In this document: one piece after another, positions 52,040-58,634 of the stretch
Position numbering within the stretch: the first letter of the stretch is position 1
Layout: the number at the start of each line of letters is the position of its first letter
Assembly: GCF_050611725.1 (NCBI RefSeq)
Contig: NZ_JBODJB010000001.1
Location: forward strand, 1,426,001-1,490,000
Direction of reading: 5' to 3'
From: Ferruginibacter sp050611725
GTDB taxonomy: Bacteria; Bacteroidota; Bacteroidia; Chitinophagales; Chitinophagaceae
DNA length: 64,000 nucleotides
The notes under the pieces: generated by a model
What the model saw: only the letters and a program-made list of their open reading frames with translations
The model's database searches: none
Told to the model about the DNA's origin: nothing
Program-made: the position numbers and the translations under genes

Positions 52040-52798
52040 CTATTCTTCTGAGAGCAATTTACTTAATTCTACAATATCCATAAAATTTGAAGGGGATGGA
52101 GCAATATTGTTATTGATCATTTTGTTTCTCCAGTTTTTAAATTTGCTTCTCCAGAAATTACTTTCGCTTACAACTTTATCTAAATACTCTTCAGCCTCAG
52201 GTTCTTTCCCATCCATATAGCCTAATAGGTTAGAAAATTTTGAAGATACTTTTACTTCTTGTCCGTTAGGTCCTATAAAACTCACATAACTATTGGGTGC
52301 ATTCATCAATGATATATCATTAATAATTTCTCCGGTTGTACCCACTAACTTTTCTTTTTTATTTAATGTTGGGTCGCTGGCCAAGGGTTTTACTATTTCA
52401 GCTTTTGCGTACTGTAATTCAGGAATAATATCATCAGTATCAACGGTTGAGTTGACAATATTATCTTTTTGAATTCCAATTATATTCTTATCTGTTGGTA
52501 TTGTAGTGATTTCGGTATTTTTATTCTCCGTTGAGTTATTTATGGAAGGAGCACTGGCGATACTGTTCGGAGAAGCTTTTTTAGTATCATTGTTTAACCA
52601 TATTGCCGTTGTTGTAATAATTGTTAGAATACAAGCGGCTGCAGCTATTCTCCAATAAATAACTGTTGATTTTTTAGTTATGGTAAGTGCTGGTTTGTTT
52701 TTATCAATTGCATCTAATTGCTTGGCAATATTCTCCCATGCATTTATCGGAGGAGTCTCCTCATGGTCATACATTTTATTTTGCCAATTATTAGACAT
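52040..52798 (-). CDS. putative membrane anti-sigma factor
   Basis: 252 aa. The N-terminal 45 residues are cytoplasmic (WQNKMYDHEETPPINAWENI). One transmembrane segment lies at about 46-68 (VIYWRIAAAACILTIITTTAIWL). The rest is a periplasmic domain, Ser/Asn/Thr-rich at first and then helical (YLDKVVSESNFWRSKFKNWR). The layout and the position 8 nt after an ECF sigma gene make it the cognate anti-sigma factor. It lacks a recognisable zinc-binding HxxxCxxC motif. The signal it senses is unknown. Confidence 0.75.
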   Translation of the reverse strand: MSNNWQNKMYDHEETPPINAWENIAKQLDAIDKNKPALTITKKSTVIYWRIAAAACILTIITTTAIWLNNDTKKASPNSIASAPSINNSTENKNTEITTIPTDKNIIGIQKDNIVNSTVDTDDIIPELQYAKAEIVKPLASDPTLNKKEKLVGTTGEIINDISLMNAPNSYVSFIGPNGQEVKVSSKFSNLLGYMDGKEPEAEEYLDKVVSESNFWRSKFKNWRNKMINNNIAPSPSNFMDIVELSKLLSEE

Positions 52799-52806
52799 TA
52801 TACTGT

Positions 52807-53364
52807 TTATTTGTGTAATAAGTTTGTTTCAATTACTTTCTTTAAAATCGATTTAGCCCTTGCTAATTGCGATTTACTAGTACCCTCGCTGATCCCTAAT
52901 ATTTCACTAATTTCCTTATGCGAATATCCTTCAATTACATACATATTAAACACTTGCCTGTAACCGGGGCTTATCTGCTGAATGATTTTTACAATATCTT
53001 TTTCAGCAAAATTTTCTAATACATTCCATTCTTTATCCTCAATGGTGTTCTCCTGGCTTTCAGTTACAGGGGCAAGCCTAACTTTTCTTCTGAAATACTC
53101 AATTGCTGTATTCACAAAAATACGACGCATCCAGCCCTCAAAAGAACCATCGCCTCGATATTTTTCAAGATTACTAAAGACTTTTACAAAGCCTTCTTGT
53201 AATAAATCCTGAGCATCTTCATTATTTCCACTATAACGCATGCACACAGCATACATTTTGGGAGCAAAACGAGTATACAATAACTCTTGCATTTTTCTGT
53301 TCCCTTTTATGCATTCCTTTATTAAGTCGTTTTCCGGTACAATATGGTTGCTTGTGCTACTCAA
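52807..53364 (-). CDS. ECF RNA polymerase sigma factor
   Basis: 185 aa. Region 2: ELLYTRFAPKMYAVCMRYSG, NNEDAQDLLQEGFVKVFSNL and GSFEGWMRRIFVNTAIEYFR. Region 4: ISPGYRQVFNMYVIEGYSHKE and ISEILGISEGTSKSQLARAK. The only start that keeps the full region 2 is TTG at 53364, since a stop codon lies three codons upstream and no ATG occurs before the conserved part. A weak start fits tight dosage of a regulator. It is followed by its membrane anti-sigma gene; targets are not visible. Confidence 0.93.
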   Translation of the reverse strand: MSSTSNHIVPENDLIKECIKGNRKMQELLYTRFAPKMYAVCMRYSGNNEDAQDLLQEGFVKVFSNLEKYRGDGSFEGWMRRIFVNTAIEYFRRKVRLAPVTESQENTIEDKEWNVLENFAEKDIVKIIQQISPGYRQVFNMYVIEGYSHKEISEILGISEGTSKSQLARAKSILKKVIETNLLHK

Positions 53365-53417
53365 TTTTTTTTAATTATTACAACAATTCGTTATAACATC
53401 AATGTTTACACATGGAT

Positions 53418-53996
53418 TTATACACTTTGTAAAAAGCTGATTAGTTGTTTTATCGCTTTTTTCCGATGACTGTATATGTTTTTTTCCTCAATAGTCATTT
53501 CGGCAAATGATCTAAAGCTTCCTTCGGGCATAAAGACAGAGTCATATCCAAAACCCTTGCCTCCACGACGTTCTTTCAAAATTGTACCCTCACAGGTAGC
53601 CTCAAACTGATTCTCTTTCCCATTAATTATCAATGAAATGATTGTCCTAAACCGGGCTTTCCTGTCCTCTATATCAACCATCTTTCTTAATAGTTTTTCA
53701 ATATTGTCTTCATTACTTGCTTTTTCTCCTGCATACCTTGCACTTCTTACTCCTGGCTCTCCATTTAATGCAAATACCTCCAGGCCAGTGTCTTCGCTGA
53801 AACAGTCGCCTTTTGTAAGTCGATAAATTGTAGAGGATTTTTCTAAAGCGTTTGCTTCAAGGGTTTCATGCGGCTCAGGAATGTCAATGTTGATTCCTGC
53901 TTCTTTTAAAGATAAAATATTAAACTGATTGTTTAATATTTTTCTTACTTCTTCAATTTTATTTTGATTATTTGTCGCAAATATTAATGTATTCAT
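53418..53996 (-). CDS. rdgB: non-canonical purine NTP pyrophosphatase (RdgB/HAM1)
   Basis: Removes dITP/XTP and related nucleotides. 192 aa from ATG 53996. IFATNNQNKIEEVRKIL, DCFSEDTGLEVFALNGEPG, VRSARYAGEKASNEDN, GKGFGYDSVFMPEG and FAEMTIEEKNIYSHR are the family blocks. The longer frame beginning upstream overlaps the neighbouring gene and the -7 box at 54009-54002, which ends 5 nt from this ATG, so it is rejected. Confidence 0.95.
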   Translation of the reverse strand: MNTLIFATNNQNKIEEVRKILNNQFNILSLKEAGINIDIPEPHETLEANALEKSSTIYRLTKGDCFSEDTGLEVFALNGEPGVRSARYAGEKASNEDNIEKLLRKMVDIEDRKARFRTIISLIINGKENQFEATCEGTILKERRGGKGFGYDSVFMPEGSFRSFAEMTIEEKNIYSHRKKAIKQLISFLQSV

Positions 53997-54001
53997 TAAT
54001 G

Positions 54002-54009
54002 CAAAAGTA
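54002..54009 (-). promoter_or_regulatory. -7 promoter box of rdgB, 5 nt from the ATG
   Basis: TACTTTTG on the minus strand, perfect consensus, sits in the 14-bp gap after the HolD-like gene's stop and ends 5 nt before the rdgB ATG. Confidence 0.55.
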
Positions 54010-54010
54010 T

Positions 54011-54508
54011 TCAAATACCGAAAACCTGCTTCAAACAATTCCAAAGTTTAACCTTTTCAACTTTATCTTTTTCCAATGCACTAAGTGTTGGTGCAGATAA
54101 ATACACCTGGTTATTATAGCGTTGTATCTGATAATCAGGAAATTGTATCGGCAGTTCCAAACTTGCTGCGGTAACGCCGAAAAGCAATACCGTATTAGCT
54201 TTTAATTCCGATGCAATGGACTGATAAGTAACTTCTTTATTTTTTTCAACATTTAAAATAGCTACATCTTCCATACTTAATTTACAGGCCGACAATATTC
54301 CTAACAAAAAATTCAATGCCTCATCAGGTAAATGAATGGCTTCTTTACTGCTAATAACTATTGCTATTCCTTTTTTGTTATTACCCAAAAAAGAAAATGT
54401 TGCTTTGGATGAAACAGTTTTCTTTTTTTCGATATTGATATCAACCAACGATCTTTTATAAAGTTCTTGTACCAAAACAGGCTCCAATTTTATATCATTT
54501 AAACTCAT
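54011..54508 (-). CDS. probable DNA polymerase III psi (HolD)-like protein
   Basis: 165 aa, cytoplasmic. The C-terminal block NNQVYLSAPTLSAL-EKDKVEKVKLW with NCLKQVF resembles E. coli HolD, where the corresponding block ends '...SPALTDLRANP...ALW'. The central LLGILSACKLSMEDVAILN matches the 'LRALTVSPDQVLQLTP' region in layout. I therefore suggest a psi-like clamp-loader subunit, whose uracil-glycosylase-like fold is known to be poorly conserved. This is by-eye similarity only, remembered from the E. coli sequence. The neighbour downstream is rdgB. Confidence 0.45.
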   Translation of the reverse strand: MSLNDIKLEPVLVQELYKRSLVDINIEKKKTVSSKATFSFLGNNKKGIAIVISSKEAIHLPDEALNFLLGILSACKLSMEDVAILNVEKNKEVTYQSIASELKANTVLLFGVTAASLELPIQFPDYQIQRYNNQVYLSAPTLSALEKDKVEKVKLWNCLKQVFGI

Positions 54509-54539
54509 ATTTGGCCAGGTTTACCTTGCGTTTTTTTTG

Positions 54540-54547
54540 TACATTTG
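54540..54547 (+). promoter_or_regulatory. -7 promoter box of ilvE
   Basis: TACATTTG, perfect consensus, 17 nt before ATG 54565. It excludes the longer frame starting at 54511. Confidence 0.7.
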
Positions 54548-54564
54548 TAGCAAAAATAAGGATT

Positions 54565-55629
54565 ATGATTGCAGCGGCAGATTTTAATATCACACTTACA
54601 AAAGAAAGCAGGTTAAAGGATTTCAATGTAAAAGAAATTCCGTTTGGAAAATATTTCACTGATCATATGCTGGTGGTCGATTATGCAGATGGCGAGTGGA
54701 AGACCCCTCAAATAATGCCTTATGGACCGTTGCAAATGTCTCCTGCATCGTCTGTGCTACATTATGGTCAGGCAATTTTCGAAGGTATTAAAGCGTACAA
54801 GTTCGCTGATGGTAATGTTTATATTTTCCGTCCGGAAGATAATTTCAAACGTTTCAATATTTCTGCCGAAAGAATGATGATGCCAGAAGTTCCAGAAGAG
54901 ATCTTCATGGAAGGAATGCGTAAACTCATCAGCATCGATAATAAATGGATACCACAAAAAGCAGATCATGCTTTATACATTCGTCCTTTTATGATCGGTA
55001 CAGAGGAGGCACTGGGGGTGAAGCCGAGCAGTTCGTATAAATTTATGATCTTGTTGAGCCCTACTGGTCCGTATTACTCTGCGCCAATGCGGATTAAAGT
55101 AGAAGAATATTATGTACGAGCAGTTAAAGGCGGTGTAGGTTCTGCAAAATGTGCAGGTAATTATGCTGCATCGTTGTATGCTGCAACTGAAGCTAACAGG
55201 CAAGGGTTTGACCAGGTTTTATGGACAGATGCCCATGAACACAAATATGTACATGAGTGCGGAACAATGAATGTGTTTTTTATTATTGGAAATACAGCCA
55301 TTACTCCTGATTTAGAAGAAGGAACAACATTGGCCGGAGTTACCAGAGATAGTGTTATTACCATGTTACGTGAAGCAGGTTTGAAAGTAGAAGAAAGACC
55401 TTTAAATATTGAAGAAGCCGTAGAAGCCTATAAAGCGGGAACACTTAAAGAGGTATTTGGTACAGGAACTGCTGCAACCATTTCACCTATTAAAGAATTG
55501 GTTTACAAAGGGTTTTCTATGCAATTCGATCTGGCAAAATGGACGGTTTCACCGGAATTAAAGAAGAAATTAGACGGAATCCGTAACGGTGATGTGCCGG
55601 ACACACATGGATGGCTTTATAAAGTGTAG
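54565..55629 (+). CDS. ilvE: branched-chain amino acid aminotransferase
   Basis: A PLP fold-type IV enzyme for the last step of Val, Leu and Ile synthesis. 354 aa from ATG 54565. LHYGQAIFEGIKAYKFADGN and FRPEDNFKRFNISAERM are followed by the PLP-lysine region GVGSAKCAGNYAASLYA (Lys195), then ECGTMNVFFI, TLAGVTRDSV and EVFGTGTAATISPI. The length and motifs fit the long (eukaryote-like) BCAT group common in Bacteroidota. A single-gene unit with promoter and terminator. Confidence 0.96.
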   Translation: MIAAADFNITLTKESRLKDFNVKEIPFGKYFTDHMLVVDYADGEWKTPQIMPYGPLQMSPASSVLHYGQAIFEGIKAYKFADGNVYIFRPEDNFKRFNISAERMMMPEVPEEIFMEGMRKLISIDNKWIPQKADHALYIRPFMIGTEEALGVKPSSSYKFMILLSPTGPYYSAPMRIKVEEYYVRAVKGGVGSAKCAGNYAASLYAATEANRQGFDQVLWTDAHEHKYVHECGTMNVFFIIGNTAITPDLEEGTTLAGVTRDSVITMLREAGLKVEERPLNIEEAVEAYKAGTLKEVFGTGTAATISPIKELVYKGFSMQFDLAKWTVSPELKKKLDGIRNGDVPDTHGWLYKV

Positions 55630-55653
55630 TTTTCAACATCAAAAATACTCCCG

Positions 55654-55679
55654 AAACCGCCTACTATGGCGGTTTTTCG
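55654..55679 (+). terminator. terminator of ilvE
   Basis: AAACCGCC and GGCGGTTT form an 8-bp stem with a 6-nt loop, followed by TTT. Confidence 0.85.
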
Positions 55680-55708
55680 TTAAATATTAAGAAAATCGCA
55701 TTTTTTTT

Positions 55709-55733
55709 AATTTTTAATTTTTAGTTTTTAATT
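55709..55733. repeat. AT-rich 8-bp-period repeat before rpsL
   Basis: Imperfect units of the form TTTTTAAT/TTTTTAGT lie directly upstream of the rpsL -7 box. They resemble the TTAGTTTTTAG repeat family seen at 42.2, 42.7 and 44.5 kb, and may act as an AT-rich upstream element. Confidence 0.45.
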
Positions 55734-55740
55734 ATTTCCC

Positions 55741-55748
55741 TACCTTTG
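55741..55748 (+). promoter_or_regulatory. -7 promoter box of rpsL-rpsG
   Basis: TACCTTTG, perfect consensus, 25 nt before the rpsL ATG. Confidence 0.8.
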
Positions 55749-55773
55749 CCGTCCTAAAAATAAAGGGTTTACA

Positions 55774-56148
55774 ATGCCTACAATACAACAGTTAGTAAGA
55801 AAAGGAAGAGAAATTATTAAAGCAAAAAGCAAATCAAGAGCTTTGGATGCATGTCCACAACGTCGTGGTGTATGTACAAGGGTGTATACAACTACGCCTA
55901 AAAAACCAAACTCGGCTTTGCGTAAAGTTGCTAAAGTACGTTTAACCAATAAAATTGAGGTTATTGCCTATATTCCGGGTGAAGGACACAATTTACAGGA
56001 ACACAGTATCGTATTGATCCGTGGTGGAAGGGTAAAAGATTTACCGGGTGTACGTTATCATATTGTACGTGGTAGTCTTGATACTGCTGGTGTAAAAGAT
56101 CGTAAACAAAGCCGTAGTAAATACGGAACTAAAAAAGCTAAAAAATAA
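55774..56148 (+). CDS. rpsL: 30S ribosomal protein S12
   Basis: The decoding-centre protein of the small subunit, 124 aa. TTTPKKPNSALRKVAKVRL, GEGHNLQEHSIVLIRGGRVK, DLPGVRYHIVRG and SGVKDRKQ-like AGVKDRKQSRSKYG are the invariant blocks. The lysines equivalent to those altered in streptomycin-resistant strains (Lys43 in TPKKPNS and the Lys of GRVKDLPG) are both wild type. First gene of a two-gene operon with rpsG. Confidence 0.98.
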   Translation: MPTIQQLVRKGREIIKAKSKSRALDACPQRRGVCTRVYTTTPKKPNSALRKVAKVRLTNKIEVIAYIPGEGHNLQEHSIVLIRGGRVKDLPGVRYHIVRGSLDTAGVKDRKQSRSKYGTKKAKK

Positions 56149-56226
56149 TAGCACATAAATTTTTAAAAAACGGTTGAGTAAAGTTTTAATACTTGAAGAA
56201 AATCAGCCTAAAATCAAAATTAAACA

Positions 56227-56694
56227 ATGCGTAAATCACAACCGAAGAAGATTCCTTTAGCACCAGATCCAAAGTTTAACGACAAATTGGTTACCCGTTT
56301 TGTAAACAACTTAATGTGGAATGGTAAAAAAAGTGGAGCTTATATCATTTTTTATGATGCTTTAGATAAAGTAACTAAAATAACCAACGAAAACGGTTAT
56401 GAAGTTTGGAAAAAAGCATTGGCTAATATCACTCCGGGTGTTGAGGTTCGTAGTCGCCGTATTGGTGGTGCTACTTTCCAAATTCCTGCTGAGGTTCGTG
56501 CCGACAGAAAAATCTCTTTAAGCATTAAATGGATGGTACGTTACAGTCGTGAAAGAAACGGACGTAGCATGGCTGATAAATTAGCAAATGAGATCGTAGC
56601 TGCAAGTAAAGGTGAAGGTGCATCTTTCAAAAAGAAAGAAGATACACATCGTATGGCAGAAGCTAACAAAGCGTTTGCTCACTTCAGAATCTAA
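56227..56694 (+). CDS. rpsG: 30S ribosomal protein S7
   Basis: Nucleates the head of the 30S subunit. 155 aa, starting MRKSQPKKIPLAPDPKFND. NNLMWNGKKSGAYIIFYDAL, TPGVEVRSRRIGGATFQIP and RKEDTHRMAEANKAFAHFR-like KKEDTHRMAEANKAFAHFR are diagnostic. It follows rpsL by 78 nt. A strong terminator comes immediately after, and fusA, the usual next gene of the str operon, is not present. Confidence 0.98.
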   Translation: MRKSQPKKIPLAPDPKFNDKLVTRFVNNLMWNGKKSGAYIIFYDALDKVTKITNENGYEVWKKALANITPGVEVRSRRIGGATFQIPAEVRADRKISLSIKWMVRYSRERNGRSMADKLANEIVAASKGEGASFKKKEDTHRMAEANKAFAHFRI

Positions 56695-56715
56695 GTTTAC
56701 AACTAACTACTTATA

Positions 56716-56747
56716 AAAAATCCTCCGGTAATTATCGGAGGATTTTT
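56716..56747 (+). terminator. terminator of rpsL-rpsG
   Basis: AAAAATCCTCCG pairs with CGGAGGATTTTT (12 bp) around an 8-nt loop. It can also stop the convergent gene at 56769. Confidence 0.93.
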
Positions 56748-56768
56748 GTTTTACGAATTAAGAATACA

Positions 56769-57281
56769 TTATTTCAAGGTAAATATTCCTGAATAATTTT
56801 TGGGTTCAGAATAAAGTGTCAGACCAAACGCTTCCCATTCTAATTGTCCATATACAGAATACTTAAATTGATTTATACTATCTGTAGGATTGACCATAAC
56901 CGCAAAGGGAACCCAATGGTTAAAATAACTGCTACCTTCTGTGACTGAAAAAGCTTGTACAGGAACATTGGTTTTATTCGTTTTTTCTTTCCCGTACTGA
57001 ATGCCTAATTTATATTTTGACTTTTCTAAATCTACAAATAGAACAGACATTGTGCCAAAAGCAATGCTATCCTGAGAAATAAAATTCCATTTATTGGGTT
57101 CAGCTTTTGCAGAGGTATTATTAATACGTGTAGTAAATAACACGAGCCCAAACACAAAAACTAAAGCATAGAATAATCCCCATTTTGCTTTTATAACTTT
57201 TGCTACACAGTAACAGAAATAAATAAAGCAAAATGACAAACCAATTGTTAGTATCCATAGTATAAAAAATATGTATTGCAT
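56769..57281 (-). CDS. membrane-anchored protein of unknown function
   Basis: 170 aa. Two transmembrane segments at about 3-30 and 36-52 (FFILWILTIGLSFCFIYFCYC, WGLFYALVFVFGLVLF) are followed by a ~115-aa soluble domain with alternating polar/hydrophobic strands (DSIAFGTMSVLFVDLEKSKY, VPVQAFSVTEGSSYFNHWV). No family was recognised. It lies 83 nt downstream of the last gene of the amidase operon on the same strand and could belong to it or be independent. Confidence 0.5.
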   Translation of the reverse strand: MQYIFFILWILTIGLSFCFIYFCYCVAKVIKAKWGLFYALVFVFGLVLFTTRINNTSAKAEPNKWNFISQDSIAFGTMSVLFVDLEKSKYKLGIQYGKEKTNKTNVPVQAFSVTEGSSYFNHWVPFAVMVNPTDSINQFKYSVYGQLEWEAFGLTLYSEPKNYSGIFTLK

Positions 57282-57364
57282 AATAATTTCATTTTTATTG
57301 GATTTTGCGTCGGTGGCATCTCTTTTTCTAACGTAAGTATATTAGACGTGTGTGACTATATGGT

Positions 57365-58168
57365 TCATTCATTCACAATATTTTCCCATTCAGTAAGCTT
57401 TTTTTCACTGATATGATGAGTATCTCCCTCTCTAGTTAAAATGCTAAAAAAGCCTCCGTAGTGACTAATTTTTATCGGAACCTTTGTTCCACCTTTTAAA
57501 ATCAGTATTCCAAATTTATGTCCCTTCCATAATATCATTTGGTGCTTTATTCCGACGTCACTAAAAACATTCTCATCATCAGCATCCTCAGCAATTTTAT
57601 AGCAATTTCTAAATGAAAATTCGGTATATCGCTTAACAAAATCTTCTTCTGATAATATATCATTTGTTGTATCAGTTTTATTTATTCCTACACATATTTC
57701 AGAAACTATATCAGATAGTTTTCCCAGCGAAATTTTAAATTTCGAAGACTCCATACTCTGTGATACAAATTTTATCCATTCTTGGTGTTTCTTCTCATTT
57801 AATAAGTAAAGATTATTTTTATCTAAAGTAAAAAAGCAAGGAGATGAACTAACAGTAATGGGTATCTTCATCCCATTTTTCAAAACGAGTACTCCATAGT
57901 AGCCGCCAATCTCATTTAATGAAAAGCCAGGAGTTGTTTCCATGTCATTCAATAAATTATTTGAGCTATCAATTGTCAAACAATCTCTAAATGAAAATGA
58001 GGCGTAATCCTTAGTGAATTCATCTGGAGTTGTAATATGATTTGTATCTTTTGGTATCAGGCCGATACAAATTTTTGAAACCATATCTGACAATAGCTCT
58101 CCTTGATTTTGAGCATTGCAAAATAAATTAGGAACAACTGATAATAATGCTAATAACATTGCTTTCAT
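57365..58168 (-). CDS. secreted two-repeat protein, candidate immunity factor
   Basis: 267 aa from ATG 58168 (a TTG at 58177 is in frame). The signal peptide is about 1-20 (LLALLSVVPNLFCNAQ). The mature protein is an internal duplication: about 23-135 and 149-265 share LSD(M/I)VS(K/E)IC(I/V)G, (Y/F)ASFSFRDC versus YTEFSFRNC, VLVLKNGMKIPI versus ILILKGGTKVPI, and a closing EW-x-x-(F/I)V. No family was recognised. It is periplasmic or lipid-free secreted, encoded 10 nt behind a small secreted gene and, through it, behind a Tae4-like amidase. An immunity role is therefore a reasonable guess, not shown. Confidence 0.6.
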   Translation of the reverse strand: MKAMLLALLSVVPNLFCNAQNQGELLSDMVSKICIGLIPKDTNHITTPDEFTKDYASFSFRDCLTIDSSNNLLNDMETTPGFSLNEIGGYYGVLVLKNGMKIPITVSSSPCFFTLDKNNLYLLNEKKHQEWIKFVSQSMESSKFKISLGKLSDIVSEICVGINKTDTTNDILSEEDFVKRYTEFSFRNCYKIAEDADDENVFSDVGIKHQMILWKGHKFGILILKGGTKVPIKISHYGGFFSILTREGDTHHISEKKLTEWENIVNE

Positions 58169-58178
58169 AGTTGCCAAT

Positions 58179-58628
58179 TTAATTATCCTCTATGCCACGA
58201 ACAGGAATTTTTATTTTGTATTTTTTTCTTGCAATTTTCAATTCGCCTCTAGTGCAATTTAATCTGCAGTTATTGCTTTTTTCTGTTTTTCGAGTAACTA
58301 AAATCGCTTTAAATCCATGACCGGAGAAAATTTTCTGTCGGTCTCCATTTTTTAGTATTTTGACTTGCATTTGCTTTAAATAGATATAATCATGTTGATC
58401 TTTCAGTGCAAAAAATGCAACTTTCTTTGAGCTAATAACAAATATTCTTTCAAGTTGATTTTCTGGAATACTATCATAGCTGTAAAAAGAACAGCTGCCG
58501 TCAAGTTTAATTCTATAATCTTTTATTGTGTCAATAGTAAAAGAATCAGTAATTGTATTTTTTATTTGACAATAAGTACAATTATTAATTAGAACCAATA
58601 AGGTCAATGTTTTTATTACTTTCTTCAT
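58179..58628 (-). CDS. small secreted protein, candidate immunity factor
   Basis: 149 aa with a signal peptide (about 1-20, LTLLVLINNCTYCQ). The mature part has strands (YRIKLDGSCSFYSYDSI, RIFVISSKKVAFFAL) and a basic C-terminal third with two cysteines (SNNCRLNCTRGELKIARKK). No family was recognised. It begins 6 nt after the stop of the Tae4-like amidase gene, which is the typical position for a cognate immunity gene; the evidence for that role is position and export only. Confidence 0.6.
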   Translation of the reverse strand: MKKVIKTLTLLVLINNCTYCQIKNTITDSFTIDTIKDYRIKLDGSCSFYSYDSIPENQLERIFVISSKKVAFFALKDQHDYIYLKQMQVKILKNGDRQKIFSGHGFKAILVTRKTEKSNNCRLNCTRGELKIARKKYKIKIPVRGIEDN

Positions 58629-58634
58629 ATTATA

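Noticed and set aside
29596..53364. The ECF sigma/anti-sigma pair as regulator of the SusC/SusD locus
   Set aside because: The pair is more than 10 kb from the locus, in another orientation, and neither SusC shows an obvious N-terminal STN signalling domain.
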